A DNA stretch of 64,000 bases from Streptomyces sp. NK08204 (GTDB lineage: Bacteria; Actinomycetota; Actinomycetes; Streptomycetales; Streptomycetaceae), in contig NZ_JAINVF010000030.1 in the NCBI RefSeq assembly GCF_020400585.1, forward strand, positions 1-64,000. The letters are read 5' to 3'. Below, piece by piece: positions 52,916 to 60,632 of this stretch (the stretch's first letter is position 1; every line of letters begins with the position of its first letter). The position numbers and the translations under genes are program-made. The notes beneath the pieces are model-generated. The model was not told the DNA's origin and did not search any database. It worked only from the letters and a program-made list of their open reading frames with translations.

Positions 52916-53142
52916 TCAGACCCGCACGGTGAACACGGCATCGGCCCTGGGTAGCTGGTCCAGGTACGCCTGGATGACTGCCGGGTCGGAGGTGGCGACC
53001 ATCGCCGCGCCGATCTGAAGCGCGGTGAGGGCGACCAGCCCGTCAACGGGGTCGGGCCGTTTCTTGCCGGGCAGGTCCGCCCGGCCGATGAGCTCGCCGA
53101 CGCGCAACGGGTGGGCGTGAACGTGCTGAGGACTCCTGCCAA
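52916..53142 (-). pseudogene. C-terminal remnant of a PIN-domain (VapC-like) toxin
   Basis: The reading frame ends GELIGRADLPGKKRPDPVDG then LVALTALQIGAAMVATSDPA and YLDQLPRADAVFTVRV. The pattern of a conserved Asp in DPVDGLVALT and Asp in ATSDPA matches the C-terminal half of actinobacterial PIN ribonucleases. The N-terminal half with the first catalytic Asp is missing, and the sequence before ~53130 is unrelated. No antitoxin partner is seen. It is likely non-functional. Confidence 0.5.
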
Positions 53143-53275
53143 AAGTGGTGGGCTTGACCTGGTCAGAGGTCGGTGTCGTGCACGAGGCCGCCGGGTAGCG
53201 GGCCGCGGTCAGCCGCGTCATCGCACGCGGTAAACCCGGCGACGTCGGCGATCATCCCCGGGATACTGGTCGCCC

Positions 53276-54022
53276 ATGGATGAGGTCAAAGTCGTCGTCG
53301 CCCATTCCGAGCGCGCGACCCTGCGCGTCGGCGATGTGTTCCTGAAGGTGGACGCCGATCAGGCGCGCATCGACGTCGAGGTCGAGGCGATGTCCCTCGC
53401 GCCGGTCCCGACCCCGAAGGTCCTGTGGCGCAAGCCGCCCGTGCTCGCGGTCGCCGCGCTCCCGGGGACGACGCTCGGGCGCCTCGGCGGGCCGTCGACC
53501 GGGTCACCGGCGGCGTGGGCCGCGGCGGGCGCCGCCATCCGGAAGCTGCACGAAGCGCCGTTGCCGCCCTGGGCCGGTCGGCGCCGCCGGAGTCCCGACG
53601 AGTTGGTGGCGGAACTCGACGGCGAGTGCGAGTTGCTGGTGACGAACGGCGTCCTGCCCGCCGACCTGGTCACCCGCAACCGCCAGGTCGCCGAGGCCGC
53701 GCTCCGGCCGTGGATTCCGGCGTTCACGCACGGCGACCTGCAGATCGATCACGTCTTCGTCGACGGCGACGAGGTCACGGGCATCATCGACTGGTCCGAG
53801 GCGGGCCGGGGTGATGCCCTGTTCGACCTCGCCACCTTGACGCTCGGACACGAGGAGCACCTCGACGACGTCATCGCCGGTTATGGCACCGATGTCGACC
53901 TCGACGTGATCCACGCCTGGTGGTCGTTGCGAAGCCTGCTGGGGGTTCGCTGGCTGGTCGAGCACGGCTTTGACCCCTTCGCACCGGGCTGTGAGGTCGA
54001 CGTGCTGAGATCCCGGATGTGA
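53276..54022 (+). CDS. Aminoglycoside phosphotransferase/kinase-like (APH-family) protein
   Basis: This 248-residue protein has the kinase-like core: KVVVAHSERATLRVGDVFLK, catalytic HGDLQIDHVFV and metal-binding IIDWSEAGRGDALFDLATLT. The Asn of the usual HGDLHPxNLLV motif is His here (HGDLQIDHVFV). APH-family members phosphorylate small molecules, and most Streptomyces copies have no known substrate. It is a stand-alone gene. Resistance function cannot be inferred. Confidence 0.83.
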   Translation: MDEVKVVVAHSERATLRVGDVFLKVDADQARIDVEVEAMSLAPVPTPKVLWRKPPVLAVAALPGTTLGRLGGPSTGSPAAWAAAGAAIRKLHEAPLPPWAGRRRRSPDELVAELDGECELLVTNGVLPADLVTRNRQVAEAALRPWIPAFTHGDLQIDHVFVDGDEVTGIIDWSEAGRGDALFDLATLTLGHEEHLDDVIAGYGTDVDLDVIHAWWSLRSLLGVRWLVEHGFDPFAPGCEVDVLRSRM

Positions 54023-54201
54023 GGCTGCGCGGGCCCGACTGCTGTGAGTGCGTTCTGACGCATCGAGCAGGCCATCCCCTGGAGCGCATCGCCTGCCCTC
54101 ACGGCAACGGTTGGGCGTGAAGGTACTTACAACGTAGCGTTCCTGACTTATGCTCACGCCCGCCAGCCATCAGGCACCCTCGACCATGTGAAGGGATCGT
54201 T

Positions 54202-55413
54202 GTGCGTCGACTGACGAAGATCTGGAGGGAAGTCCTGGCGGCTGCCCTCCTCCCCGCAACCGTTCTGATTTCCTCCAGCCCGGCCCACGCCGCCGTGACG
54301 GTCACCACCTCGGCCGTCTTCAACGACCCGTCAGGCACCACTGCCGACCAGAACCGGATCCGCGATTACATCGTCAGCCTGATCGACGCCACCCCGGCCG
54401 GGGAGTCGATCACCGCCTCGGTCTACACGTTCACCGACGGCACGGCCTCCCAGGCGCTGGTCAACGCGAAGCAGCGAGGCGTCAACGTCCGTCTGATCGT
54501 GGACCACACCACCGTCACCATGACCGGAGGCGAGTACACGACACTGGCCAATGGCCTCGGCACCGACCGCACCCAGCCGTCGTGGGTGATGGCCTGCCCC
54601 AGCGGACGCGGCTGCATCGGAAACCGGGAGCTCACCGCCGGCGACCCGGCGATCAACCACAACAAGTTCTGGTTGTTCTCCAACGTGGGCGGAGCCAGCA
54701 ACGTGGTGGTGCAGACCTCGTCCAACATGACGGGCTCGCAGCGCACCGACTACTTCAACAATGCCGCCACGATCGTGGATTCCGGCCTGTACGGCATCTA
54801 CCAGTCGTACTTCTCCGACCTGCTCTCCTACGGGTCCTCCTCGTCGGGCTCCGACAACTACTACACGACGCCGACCAGCTCCACCGGCCCGTACAAGGCC
54901 TACTTCTTCCCCCGCCACGAGGCGTCCGGCACGTCATGGGACAACGACGCGAGCACCGACACCGTCAAACTGATCCTGGACAACGTCAGTTGCTCCGGAG
55001 GCACCCAGATCCGGGTGGCCATGAACCTCTTCAGCCGTGACGAGGTCGCCAAGAAGCTGGTCAGCCTGGTCAACTCGGGGTGCTCGGTGTACCTGGCGGC
55101 CGATGGCGCGCCCGGTTCCATGAGCACGGCCGTGACGAACACCGTCTACGGCAAGCTGACCAAGCGCGTGGAGTGCTACGAGAACAGCCCCGACGGCACC
55201 TACAAGATCGGGCTGCACTCCAAGTACCTGCTGATCCAGGGAACGTACGACGGGGTCGCCAACCGCAAGCTGGTGTGGACCGGAAGCCACAACTACACCT
55301 ACTCCGCGCTGCGGGCCAACGATGAGGCGCTGCTGAAGATCGACAACTCGGCGATCTACGACCAGTACAAGGTCAACCACGACACGCTGATGGCCTACTG
55401 CGCCGGAAGCTGA
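54202..55413 (+). CDS. Secreted phospholipase D-like protein with variant HKD motifs
   Basis: The protein has 403 residues: a signal peptide (RRLTKIWREVLAAALLPATV, cleavage near AHA-30), then two PLD half-domains. The first HxK is INHNKFWLFSNVGGASNVVV followed by TSSNMTGSQ; the second is GLHSKYLLIQG followed by WTGSHNYTYSALRANDE. In both the Asp of HxKxxxxD is not in the standard place (Ser and Gln positions), but HxK and the SxN/HNYT partners are present. It probably acts on phospholipids or nucleic acid outside the cell. The GTG at 54202 has AAGGGA upstream. A terminator follows. Confidence 0.83.
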   Translation: MRRLTKIWREVLAAALLPATVLISSSPAHAAVTVTTSAVFNDPSGTTADQNRIRDYIVSLIDATPAGESITASVYTFTDGTASQALVNAKQRGVNVRLIVDHTTVTMTGGEYTTLANGLGTDRTQPSWVMACPSGRGCIGNRELTAGDPAINHNKFWLFSNVGGASNVVVQTSSNMTGSQRTDYFNNAATIVDSGLYGIYQSYFSDLLSYGSSSSGSDNYYTTPTSSTGPYKAYFFPRHEASGTSWDNDASTDTVKLILDNVSCSGGTQIRVAMNLFSRDEVAKKLVSLVNSGCSVYLAADGAPGSMSTAVTNTVYGKLTKRVECYENSPDGTYKIGLHSKYLLIQGTYDGVANRKLVWTGSHNYTYSALRANDEALLKIDNSAIYDQYKVNHDTLMAYCAGS

Positions 55414-55471
55414 CCAGCCCGGTCGGCCGACCCACGCCGGGGTCCGGCCCGGCGGTGCTCATGGTGAAGAA

Positions 55472-55511
55472 CCCGCTGTGGCGGAGCTGTCCAGGACCGC
55501 ACCACAGCGGG
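55472..55511. terminator. Terminator between PLD-like and SUKH genes
   Basis: A perfect 10-bp stem CCCGCTGTGG with CCACAGCGGG encloses a 20-base loop, between the convergent genes ending at 55413 and 55545. Confidence 0.7.
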
Positions 55512-55544
55512 GATCTTCGTATTTCCTCTACTTCAGAGCAGCCG

Positions 55545-56081
55545 TCACTCACCGTCGCCGGAGCCGGGTTCGAAGGTCGGGTCGAGCGCGTACTGCGCGA
55601 TCCCGAAAGGTGGAAAGTCGGCATCGGCAAGGACGCGGTAGAGGAACTCCGCGGTGGACATGTCGTACCGGTGCCATCCGCCGACGCCATGGGCCCGCGC
55701 GAGGACGGGGTACTCGCCCGGCCGCTCGGCATCGATCAGCCAGAAGTACTCGTCGGCCCATTCGGTGGAGCCCCACTCAACGAGCCCCTTGCCGCCCGGC
55801 GAGTAGATCGCATAGGGCTCGACGGCGGAGACGTCTCCGAGCTTGCTGTCCTGGTCGACCGACAGGGAGACCCGCCACTGTGTCAGGAAGTCGAAGGAGA
55901 CGCCCTCGTCGCGACCCAGAAAGTAGACGGAATCACTGAAGACGCCGCCGCCGAACGCCTCGTAGAGCTCCTTGTAGTCCGCCGGCAGCGGCACCCCCAG
56001 CTCTCCTTCGATCGCCGCCCAGTCGACGGAGATCCCGAGCGGCTCCCACCCGGTCAGTTCGATCACTCGCCGAACCCACAT
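55545..56081 (-). CDS. SUKH (SMI1/KNR4)-family protein
   Basis: This 178-residue protein has the SUKH start IELTGWEPLGISVDWAAIEG, then LGVPLPADYKELYEAFGGGV, and a mixed alpha/beta core with FLGRDEGVSFDF. SUKH proteins are the most common immunity proteins of bacterial polymorphic toxin systems, but many are solitary. No toxin gene is next to it here. It lies on the same strand as the DUF397/XRE genes but 65 bases downstream, and could share their transcript. Confidence 0.82.
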   Translation of the reverse strand: MWVRRVIELTGWEPLGISVDWAAIEGELGVPLPADYKELYEAFGGGVFSDSVYFLGRDEGVSFDFLTQWRVSLSVDQDSKLGDVSAVEPYAIYSPGGKGLVEWGSTEWADEYFWLIDAERPGEYPVLARAHGVGGWHRYDMSTAEFLYRVLADADFPPFGIAQYALDPTFEPGSGDGE

Positions 56082-56145
56082 GCAACAACTCCCGGAACTG
56101 CATCCCGGCCGCTGGTTCAGCCGGCGTTACCCGGCCGGCGGCGGA

Positions 56146-56415
56146 CTACCGCAGGCCGTCGACGAACGCCTGCCAGGCGGGCGCGCCGACGATCACGACC
56201 GCGCCCGACGGGTTCTTGCTGTCACGCACAGGGACGGCGCCGGTCGGGCAGCCGTCGGCCACCTCGACGCATTCACCGCCGGTGCTGCCGCTGTACGAGG
56301 ACGTACGCCACGCCGCGCCGCCGGTGACGGTGCACTCGACGCAGTCACCGCCGGTGTTGCCGCTGTAGCTGGACTTACGCCACTGTGCGTTCCGCAGGCT
56401 GGGACCGGTCTCCAT
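56146..56415 (-). CDS. Tandem DUF397 protein
   Basis: This 89-residue protein contains two DUF397 units: WRKSSYSGNTGGDCVECTVT and WRTSSYSGSTGGECVEVADG, followed by VPVRDSKNPSGAVVIVG. In Streptomyces DUF397 proteins partner with XRE/DUF5753 regulators in WhiJ-like developmental loci, and some act as small antitoxin-like effectors. It overlaps the XRE gene by 41 bases on the same strand. Confidence 0.87.
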   Translation of the reverse strand: METGPSLRNAQWRKSSYSGNTGGDCVECTVTGGAAWRTSSYSGSTGGECVEVADGCPTGAVPVRDSKNPSGAVVIVGAPAWQAFVDGLR

Positions 56416-57223
56416 AGCGCTCCTCCATCACACGGGTGATCAGTGCCGCCGAATCCTCCACGGAGAGGGCCGCGGCCTGCAAGCGAGCGTAACGGAGCGC
56501 CGCCTCCCTGACAGTGTCGGGGTTGGCGGTCATGTGGCCAGAGATCAGGTCCTCTGTGTAGACGATGTCCGGGTCGTCGTCGAAGCGCAGAAGATTGAAC
56601 GAGCCAGCCAGACTGGCGTGTTCACCCGCCGAGTTCGGCAGCACCTGGATGTGCATCCAGCGATGGCCGGTGAACTCCAACAGGCGGGCGAGTTGGCGTC
56701 GCATGACGTCAGGGCCGCCGATCGGCCGGAGCAGCACCGCCTCGTCCAGGATCGCCCAGGCGAGCGGCGGCTGCTCCCGCTCCAGGATGCGCTGGCGCTC
56801 CATGCGGGCCGCCACCAGGCCGTCCAGGTCGTCCGGCATGCCGGTGGCGAGCACCGCCCGCGCGTACTCCTCCGTCTGCAGCAGCCCGTACACCAACTGT
56901 GCCTGGTACGTGGAGATGTACGTCGCCCTGGCCTCCATCTCCGCGTACGGCTGGAACCATGTGGGCAGTTGGCTGCGCAGGACCAGGCCGACCAGGCGGG
57001 AGAAGAGGCCGTCCGTGCCGAGGGCGGCGTCGACGCGTTCGGAGAATTCGCGGGTGGGGATCTTCTTCGTGGTCTCGATCTGGCCGACCAGTGAGCCCGT
57101 GCAGAAGATGATGTCGCCGAGCTGGCCCTGTGTCAGGCCGTGGGCCTCGCGGTGGCGGCGCAGTTCCCAGCCGTAGTAGTCGAGCGGGGACGCGGTCGGG
57201 TCGAGGGCGTGGATGTTGGCCAC
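56375..57223 (-). CDS. XRE-family regulator with DUF5753 (WhiJ-like)
   Basis: About 282 residues. The N-terminal XRE HTH is WELRRHREAHGLTQGQLGDI, IFCTGSLVGQIETTKKIPTR; the C-terminal ~180 residues are DUF5753 (LVYGLLQTEEYARAVL, WAILDEAVLLRPIGGPDVMR, WMHIQVLPNSAGEHASLAGS). The GTG at 57223 is preceded by GGAGGTACCGCT, a strong ribosome site. It likely binds the GTTGC-type motifs in the divergent promoter and is controlled with DUF397 and the ATPase-like protein opposite. WhiJ represses development in S. coelicolor; this paralogue's role is unknown. Confidence 0.9.
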   Translation of the reverse strand: MANIHALDPTASPLDYYGWELRRHREAHGLTQGQLGDIIFCTGSLVGQIETTKKIPTREFSERVDAALGTDGLFSRLVGLVLRSQLPTWFQPYAEMEARATYISTYQAQLVYGLLQTEEYARAVLATGMPDDLDGLVAARMERQRILEREQPPLAWAILDEAVLLRPIGGPDVMRRQLARLLEFTGHRWMHIQVLPNSAGEHASLAGSFNLLRFDDDPDIVYTEDLISGHMTANPDTVREAALRYARLQAAALSVEDSAALITRVMEERYGDRSQPAERTVA

Positions 57224-57238
57224 AGCGGTACCTCCGGC

Positions 57239-57317
57239 CTGCAACGCCTCGGGGCGTTCGTTTCGTTGCGTAGCCGAGCGTACTCGGAGAGTTGCATCCT
57301 GGTGACGTGAATCACGC
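57239..57317. promoter_or_regulatory. Divergent promoter with repeated GTTGC/GCAAC words
   Basis: The gap between the XRE and ATPase-like genes has GCAAC at 57241, GTTGC near 57265 and 57281, and GCAAC near 57315. The second and fourth read GTTGCGT and ACGCAAC and are inverted. Repeats of one word in a regulator's own promoter suggest an operator, but the distances are irregular. Confidence 0.4.
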
Positions 57318-57732
57318 AACTGGTCTGCAGGTGACCGACATTCAGTCCCACTACCGTGCCGAGTTCGCGCTGGGCGAGCACTCGGCACGGCATCTCCGCC
57401 GCGTTCTGCGGCTCTACCTCGAGGGTTCGGGCCTGCTCGACGTGGCCGACGCGGCCGAACTGGCGTTGACGGAACTGCTCGCCAATGTCGTCCGGCACGT
57501 GCCCGGCCGCCGCTGTGGCACCTGTTTCCTGCTCCTGCCCGGTGCGGTGCGAGTGGAGGTGTCCGACAGCTGTCCGCGACTGCCCGCCCCGGTGGCCGGG
57601 GACGTGCTCGCCGACGGTGGCCGCGGCCTGCATCTCGTCGAGGCGGTCACCGACCGGTGGGGCGTGACGCCGCATTCCGGCGGCGGCAAGACCGTCTGGT
57701 TCGAGTGCCTGGCCAGGCAGCCGCAGCCGTGA
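57307..57732 (+). CDS. HATPase_c-fold protein (anti-sigma/AbaA-like)
   Basis: About 141 residues of the serine-kinase-like ATP-binding fold: N-box AALALTELLANVVRHVPGRR and G1/G2 DVLADGGRGLHLVEAVTDRW. In WhiJ-type loci this protein lies next to XRE and DUF397 genes. The GTG at 57307 is the likely start. It is divergent from the XRE regulator, sharing one promoter region. Role inferred from the locus type: modulating the regulator or a sigma factor. Confidence 0.85.
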   Translation: MNHATGLQVTDIQSHYRAEFALGEHSARHLRRVLRLYLEGSGLLDVADAAELALTELLANVVRHVPGRRCGTCFLLLPGAVRVEVSDSCPRLPAPVAGDVLADGGRGLHLVEAVTDRWGVTPHSGGGKTVWFECLARQPQP

Positions 57733-57756
57733 GCCCTCGCGCCGACCGCGGTGGCC

Positions 57757-58578
57757 TCAGCCCCGCAGCTCCGCCAGGACGGCGTCCGTGAACACCGGCC
57801 ATGCCTCGATCGCCCAGGGTCCGAACGCCCTGTCCGTCAGGGCGACCCCGGCCACCCCCGCGTCCGGGTCGATCCACAGGAACGTGCCGGACTGGCCGAA
57901 GTGCCCGAAGGTGCGCGGAGAGGACGCGGATCCCGTCCAGTGCGGGGACTTGCCGTCGCGGATCTCGAAGCCGAGGCCCCAGTCGTTGGGGTTCTGGTGG
58001 CCGTAGCCGGGCAGGACTCCCTTCCTCCCCGGGAACTGCACCGTCATCGCCTCGGCGACCGTCCGCGGGTCCAGCAGCCTCGGCGCCTGCACCTCCGCCG
58101 CGAAGCGCAGCAGGTCCTCGACGGTCGACACGCCGGCCCAGGCGGGCGAGCCCTCCAGCGTGGTCGCCGTCATCCCGAGCGGGTCCAGGACGGCCTGCCG
58201 GATGTATTCGGAGAAGGGAATGTCCGTCGCCTTGGCTATGTGGTCGCAGAGCTGCTCGATCCCGGCGTTGGAGTACAGCCGGCGGTCCCCGGGGGGAGCC
58301 ATGACCCGGTGCTCGTCGAAGGCCAGACCGGAGGTGTGCGCGAGCAGGTGGCGGACCGTGGATCCGGGAGGTCCGGCCGGCTCGTCCAGCTCGATCGCGC
58401 CCTCCTCGTACGCGACGAGTGCCGCGTACGCCGCCAGCGGCTTGGTCACCGAGGCCAGCGGGAAGCGTTGTGCGACCGGTCCGTGGGTGCCGAGGACGGT
58501 CCCGTCGGCCCGTACGACGCCCGCCGCGGCGGTGGGTGCGGGCCAGTTCTCGATCAGCGCCAAGCTCTGCAACGACAT
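57757..58578 (-). CDS. Beta-lactamase-family serine hydrolase
   Basis: This 273-residue cytoplasmic protein has intact motifs: SVTK (Ser43, Lys46), Tyr-Ser-Asn in RRLYSNAGIEQL, and the late HFGQSGTFLWID. It is an EstB/class C-like esterase of unknown substrate. It contrasts with the catalytically altered homologue at 37.1 kb. It ends 24 bases from the convergent ATPase-like gene. Confidence 0.88.
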   Translation of the reverse strand: MSLQSLALIENWPAPTAAAGVVRADGTVLGTHGPVAQRFPLASVTKPLAAYAALVAYEEGAIELDEPAGPPGSTVRHLLAHTSGLAFDEHRVMAPPGDRRLYSNAGIEQLCDHIAKATDIPFSEYIRQAVLDPLGMTATTLEGSPAWAGVSTVEDLLRFAAEVQAPRLLDPRTVAEAMTVQFPGRKGVLPGYGHQNPNDWGLGFEIRDGKSPHWTGSASSPRTFGHFGQSGTFLWIDPDAGVAGVALTDRAFGPWAIEAWPVFTDAVLAELRG

Positions 58579-58599
58579 GCCCGCGAGCCTAACCCCGGC

Positions 58600-59076
58600 T
58601 CACAGCTGGAGCCGCATCGAGGGGTCCGGCTTGCGGACGAAACCCAGTGCGGCGTACAGCGGCTCGGCCTGCTCGGACGCGTTCAGGTCGACCTGTTCCG
58701 CGCCTTGTCCCCGGAACCAGGCCAGCAGCTCCTCCATGCACGCGCGTGCGTATCCGCGCCGCCGGGCGTCCGGGTCGGTGGCGACGCTGAAGACGTAGCC
58801 GACCCGACCGTGCGGGTTCCCGGCGCGGCCGATGCGGTACTCCAGGGTCCCGGCGGCCAGCGCGGCCAGCGCCCCGGGACGGTCCGGGTGATCTATGACG
58901 AACGCCACGAAGTTCCCGTCGCCGGCGGCGAGCCGGGCTCGCAGGGTCGGCAGGGACTCGGCGTGCCAGTCGGTGGAGCCCCTGGCCCCTCCCTCGAACA
59001 CGGAGTCGATCATGACCTGGCGCAGGCGCAGCACTTCCACGGCGTCCTCGGGCAGGGCCCGGCGTACGAGACTCAT
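58600..59076 (-). CDS. GNAT-family N-acetyltransferase
   Basis: This 158-residue acetyltransferase starts MSLVRRALPEDAVEVLRLRQ and has the CoA motif VATDPDARRRGYARACMEEL (R-R-x-G-Y/A) and VDLNASEQAEPLYAALGFVR. The substrate is unknown. The ATG at 59076 is chosen as the usual GNAT beginning. It lies immediately upstream of the serine hydrolase on the same strand, 22 bases apart, so the two may be co-transcribed. Confidence 0.87.
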   Translation of the reverse strand: MSLVRRALPEDAVEVLRLRQVMIDSVFEGGARGSTDWHAESLPTLRARLAAGDGNFVAFVIDHPDRPGALAALAAGTLEYRIGRAGNPHGRVGYVFSVATDPDARRRGYARACMEELLAWFRGQGAEQVDLNASEQAEPLYAALGFVRKPDPSMRLQL

Positions 59077-59186
59077 GGGGCGCACGCTAACCAGCGGGGT
59101 CCGGACCCGTCCTGGGTTTTTCCCGGCCGGTTGCGCTCGCGTTCGCCTCCCGTTCCGCTCTCGTTCGGCCTTCTTCCCGGTTCCGC

Positions 59187-59217
59187 TTGCATGGAGTGCA
59201 CTCCAAGGCCATAGCGT
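59187..59217 (+). promoter_or_regulatory. MerR-type promoter with 19-bp spacer and palindrome
   Basis: The -35 TTGCAT (59187-59192) and -10 TAGCGT (59212-59217) are spaced 19 bases apart, the long spacing MerR activators correct. The palindrome TGGAGTGCACTCCA (59192-59205) lies in it, as in NmlR/SoxR-type sites. It reads into the MerR gene starting about seven bases after the -10, so the message may be leaderless. Confidence 0.75.
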
Positions 59218-59223
59218 GTGGTC

Positions 59224-59703
59224 ATGACGGTGATGCAGACCACGCCAGCGGACACCGAGCACGACACCCCCGCCGACATCTCCGCCGATATCTCCACCGA
59301 CCTCTGCTCCGCCCCACCACCGCCGCATCCTCGCCCCGACGGGCAGGACCGGTACACGATCAGCGAGGTCGTCGCCTTCACCGGCCTGACCGCGCACACG
59401 CTGCGCTGGTACGAGCGGATCGGGCTGATGCCGCACGTCGACCGCTCCCACACCGGCCAGCGCCGCTACACCAACCGCGACCTGGACTGGCTCGACCTGG
59501 TGACCAAGCTGCGGCTGACCGGCATGCCGGTGGCCGACATGGTGCGGTACGCGGAACTGGTGCGCGAGGGCGAGCAGACGTACGCGGAACGGCAGGAGCT
59601 GCTGGAGGCGACGCGCCGGGACGTGCTGAGCCGGATCGCCGAACTGCACGACACCCTGGCCGTACTGGACCGGAAGATCAACTTCTACGCGCAGGAGCGG
59701 TAG
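59224..59703 (+). CDS. MerR-family transcriptional regulator
   Basis: This 159-residue protein has a flexible N-terminus (MTVMQTTPADTEHDTPADIS), the MerR HTH (YTISEVVAFTGLTAHTLRWY, ERIGLMPHVDRSHTGQRRYT) and a dimerisation coil (RDVLSRIAELHDTLAVLDRK). No sensor Cys cluster is visible. The ATG at 59224 fits both a leaderless transcript and the family. The promoter at 59187 implies autoactivation. No obvious target gene is adjacent; the GNAT gene is divergent. Confidence 0.9.
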   Translation: MTVMQTTPADTEHDTPADISADISTDLCSAPPPPHPRPDGQDRYTISEVVAFTGLTAHTLRWYERIGLMPHVDRSHTGQRRYTNRDLDWLDLVTKLRLTGMPVADMVRYAELVREGEQTYAERQELLEATRRDVLSRIAELHDTLAVLDRKINFYAQER

Positions 59704-59720
59704 CACCGAAGGTGCGGACG

Positions 59721-60566
59721 CTACAGCTCGGCCAGCAGATCTGCCTTCTTCGAGGAGAACTCCTCGTCCGTGACCAGCCCGGCCCGATGCAGCTCTCCGA
59801 GGTGCCGGATCCGCTCGGCGATGTCGGCGGGATCACGCCGCGCCGGCACCGGCACCGCGGACGTCGGCCGGGTCCGGACCGCCGCCAGAACCGCCGCGGC
59901 GAACGGCAACGACTCGTGCACGGGACCGTAGCCGAGCCCGAAGACGACCGCCGCCGGATCCTGGTCCGGCGGTACGGTCCCCGCCGGGCCGGTGGAGCGT
60001 GTCAGCAGCCGCAGATGCCCCTCGAACACCTCCGGTGAGCGCCATTCCACCCCGCTGAGGTCGGCCACCGGAAAGCTCTGGTCGCCGGCCTTCCACTTCG
60101 CGGAGGACGCGCCCGTCCACGACCAGCGGAACTGCACGGACGTCCCGTCGAAGGCCGCCTTGCCGTCGTACGCCTTGAAGTGCAGCGGCGGCTTCGGGGC
60201 GGCCACCAGATAGCGATCGGCGGCCCCGGACTCGTCGAGGAGTCCCGTCAGCTCGTCGGCGTAGTACTCGGCTAGGGTCTCCCGTTCGGCCGGCAGGGCC
60301 AGCCGGTAGGGGTCGGTGCCCTCCCGCAGCTGCCCGGCCGCCACCTCCATCAGCGGATCGGCGCCGGCCCGCGGCTGGATCCGCAGTACGACGCTGCCGC
60401 GCTTGCCCGGCGTGAGCGTCACGCCCTCGATCGCGGACAGCGGTATCCGCCGTTCGCCCAGCGCCTGGAAGAGCTTTGGTGTCCGAATCCCCCGTTCGTA
60501 ACGGATGAGCACGGAGTCGGACTCGAACTCCCAGACGGCATGAAAACCCGCCAGTACGTCACCCAT
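59721..60566 (-). CDS. DUF4429-family protein with SHOCT tail
   Basis: About 281 residues. Two PH-like DUF4429 repeats (WEFESDSVLIRYERGIRTPK, then FKAYDGKAAFDGTSVQFRWS) are followed by the short C-terminal SHOCT domain (ERIRHLGELHRAGLVTDEEF, SSKKADLLAEL). The family is cytoplasmic and of unknown function. The start is ATG at 60566 (MGDVLAGFHAVWEFE), with 60575 possible. It converges with MerR at 18 bases. Confidence 0.82.
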   Translation of the reverse strand: MGDVLAGFHAVWEFESDSVLIRYERGIRTPKLFQALGERRIPLSAIEGVTLTPGKRGSVVLRIQPRAGADPLMEVAAGQLREGTDPYRLALPAERETLAEYYADELTGLLDESGAADRYLVAAPKPPLHFKAYDGKAAFDGTSVQFRWSWTGASSAKWKAGDQSFPVADLSGVEWRSPEVFEGHLRLLTRSTGPAGTVPPDQDPAAVVFGLGYGPVHESLPFAAAVLAAVRTRPTSAVPVPARRDPADIAERIRHLGELHRAGLVTDEEFSSKKADLLAEL

Positions 60567-60632
60567 GCGGCTCATCGTATGCGGCAGGTGCTTCTCCGTC
60601 GCCACCCGAGCAGGGCGCACTTCTTGCTGTTT

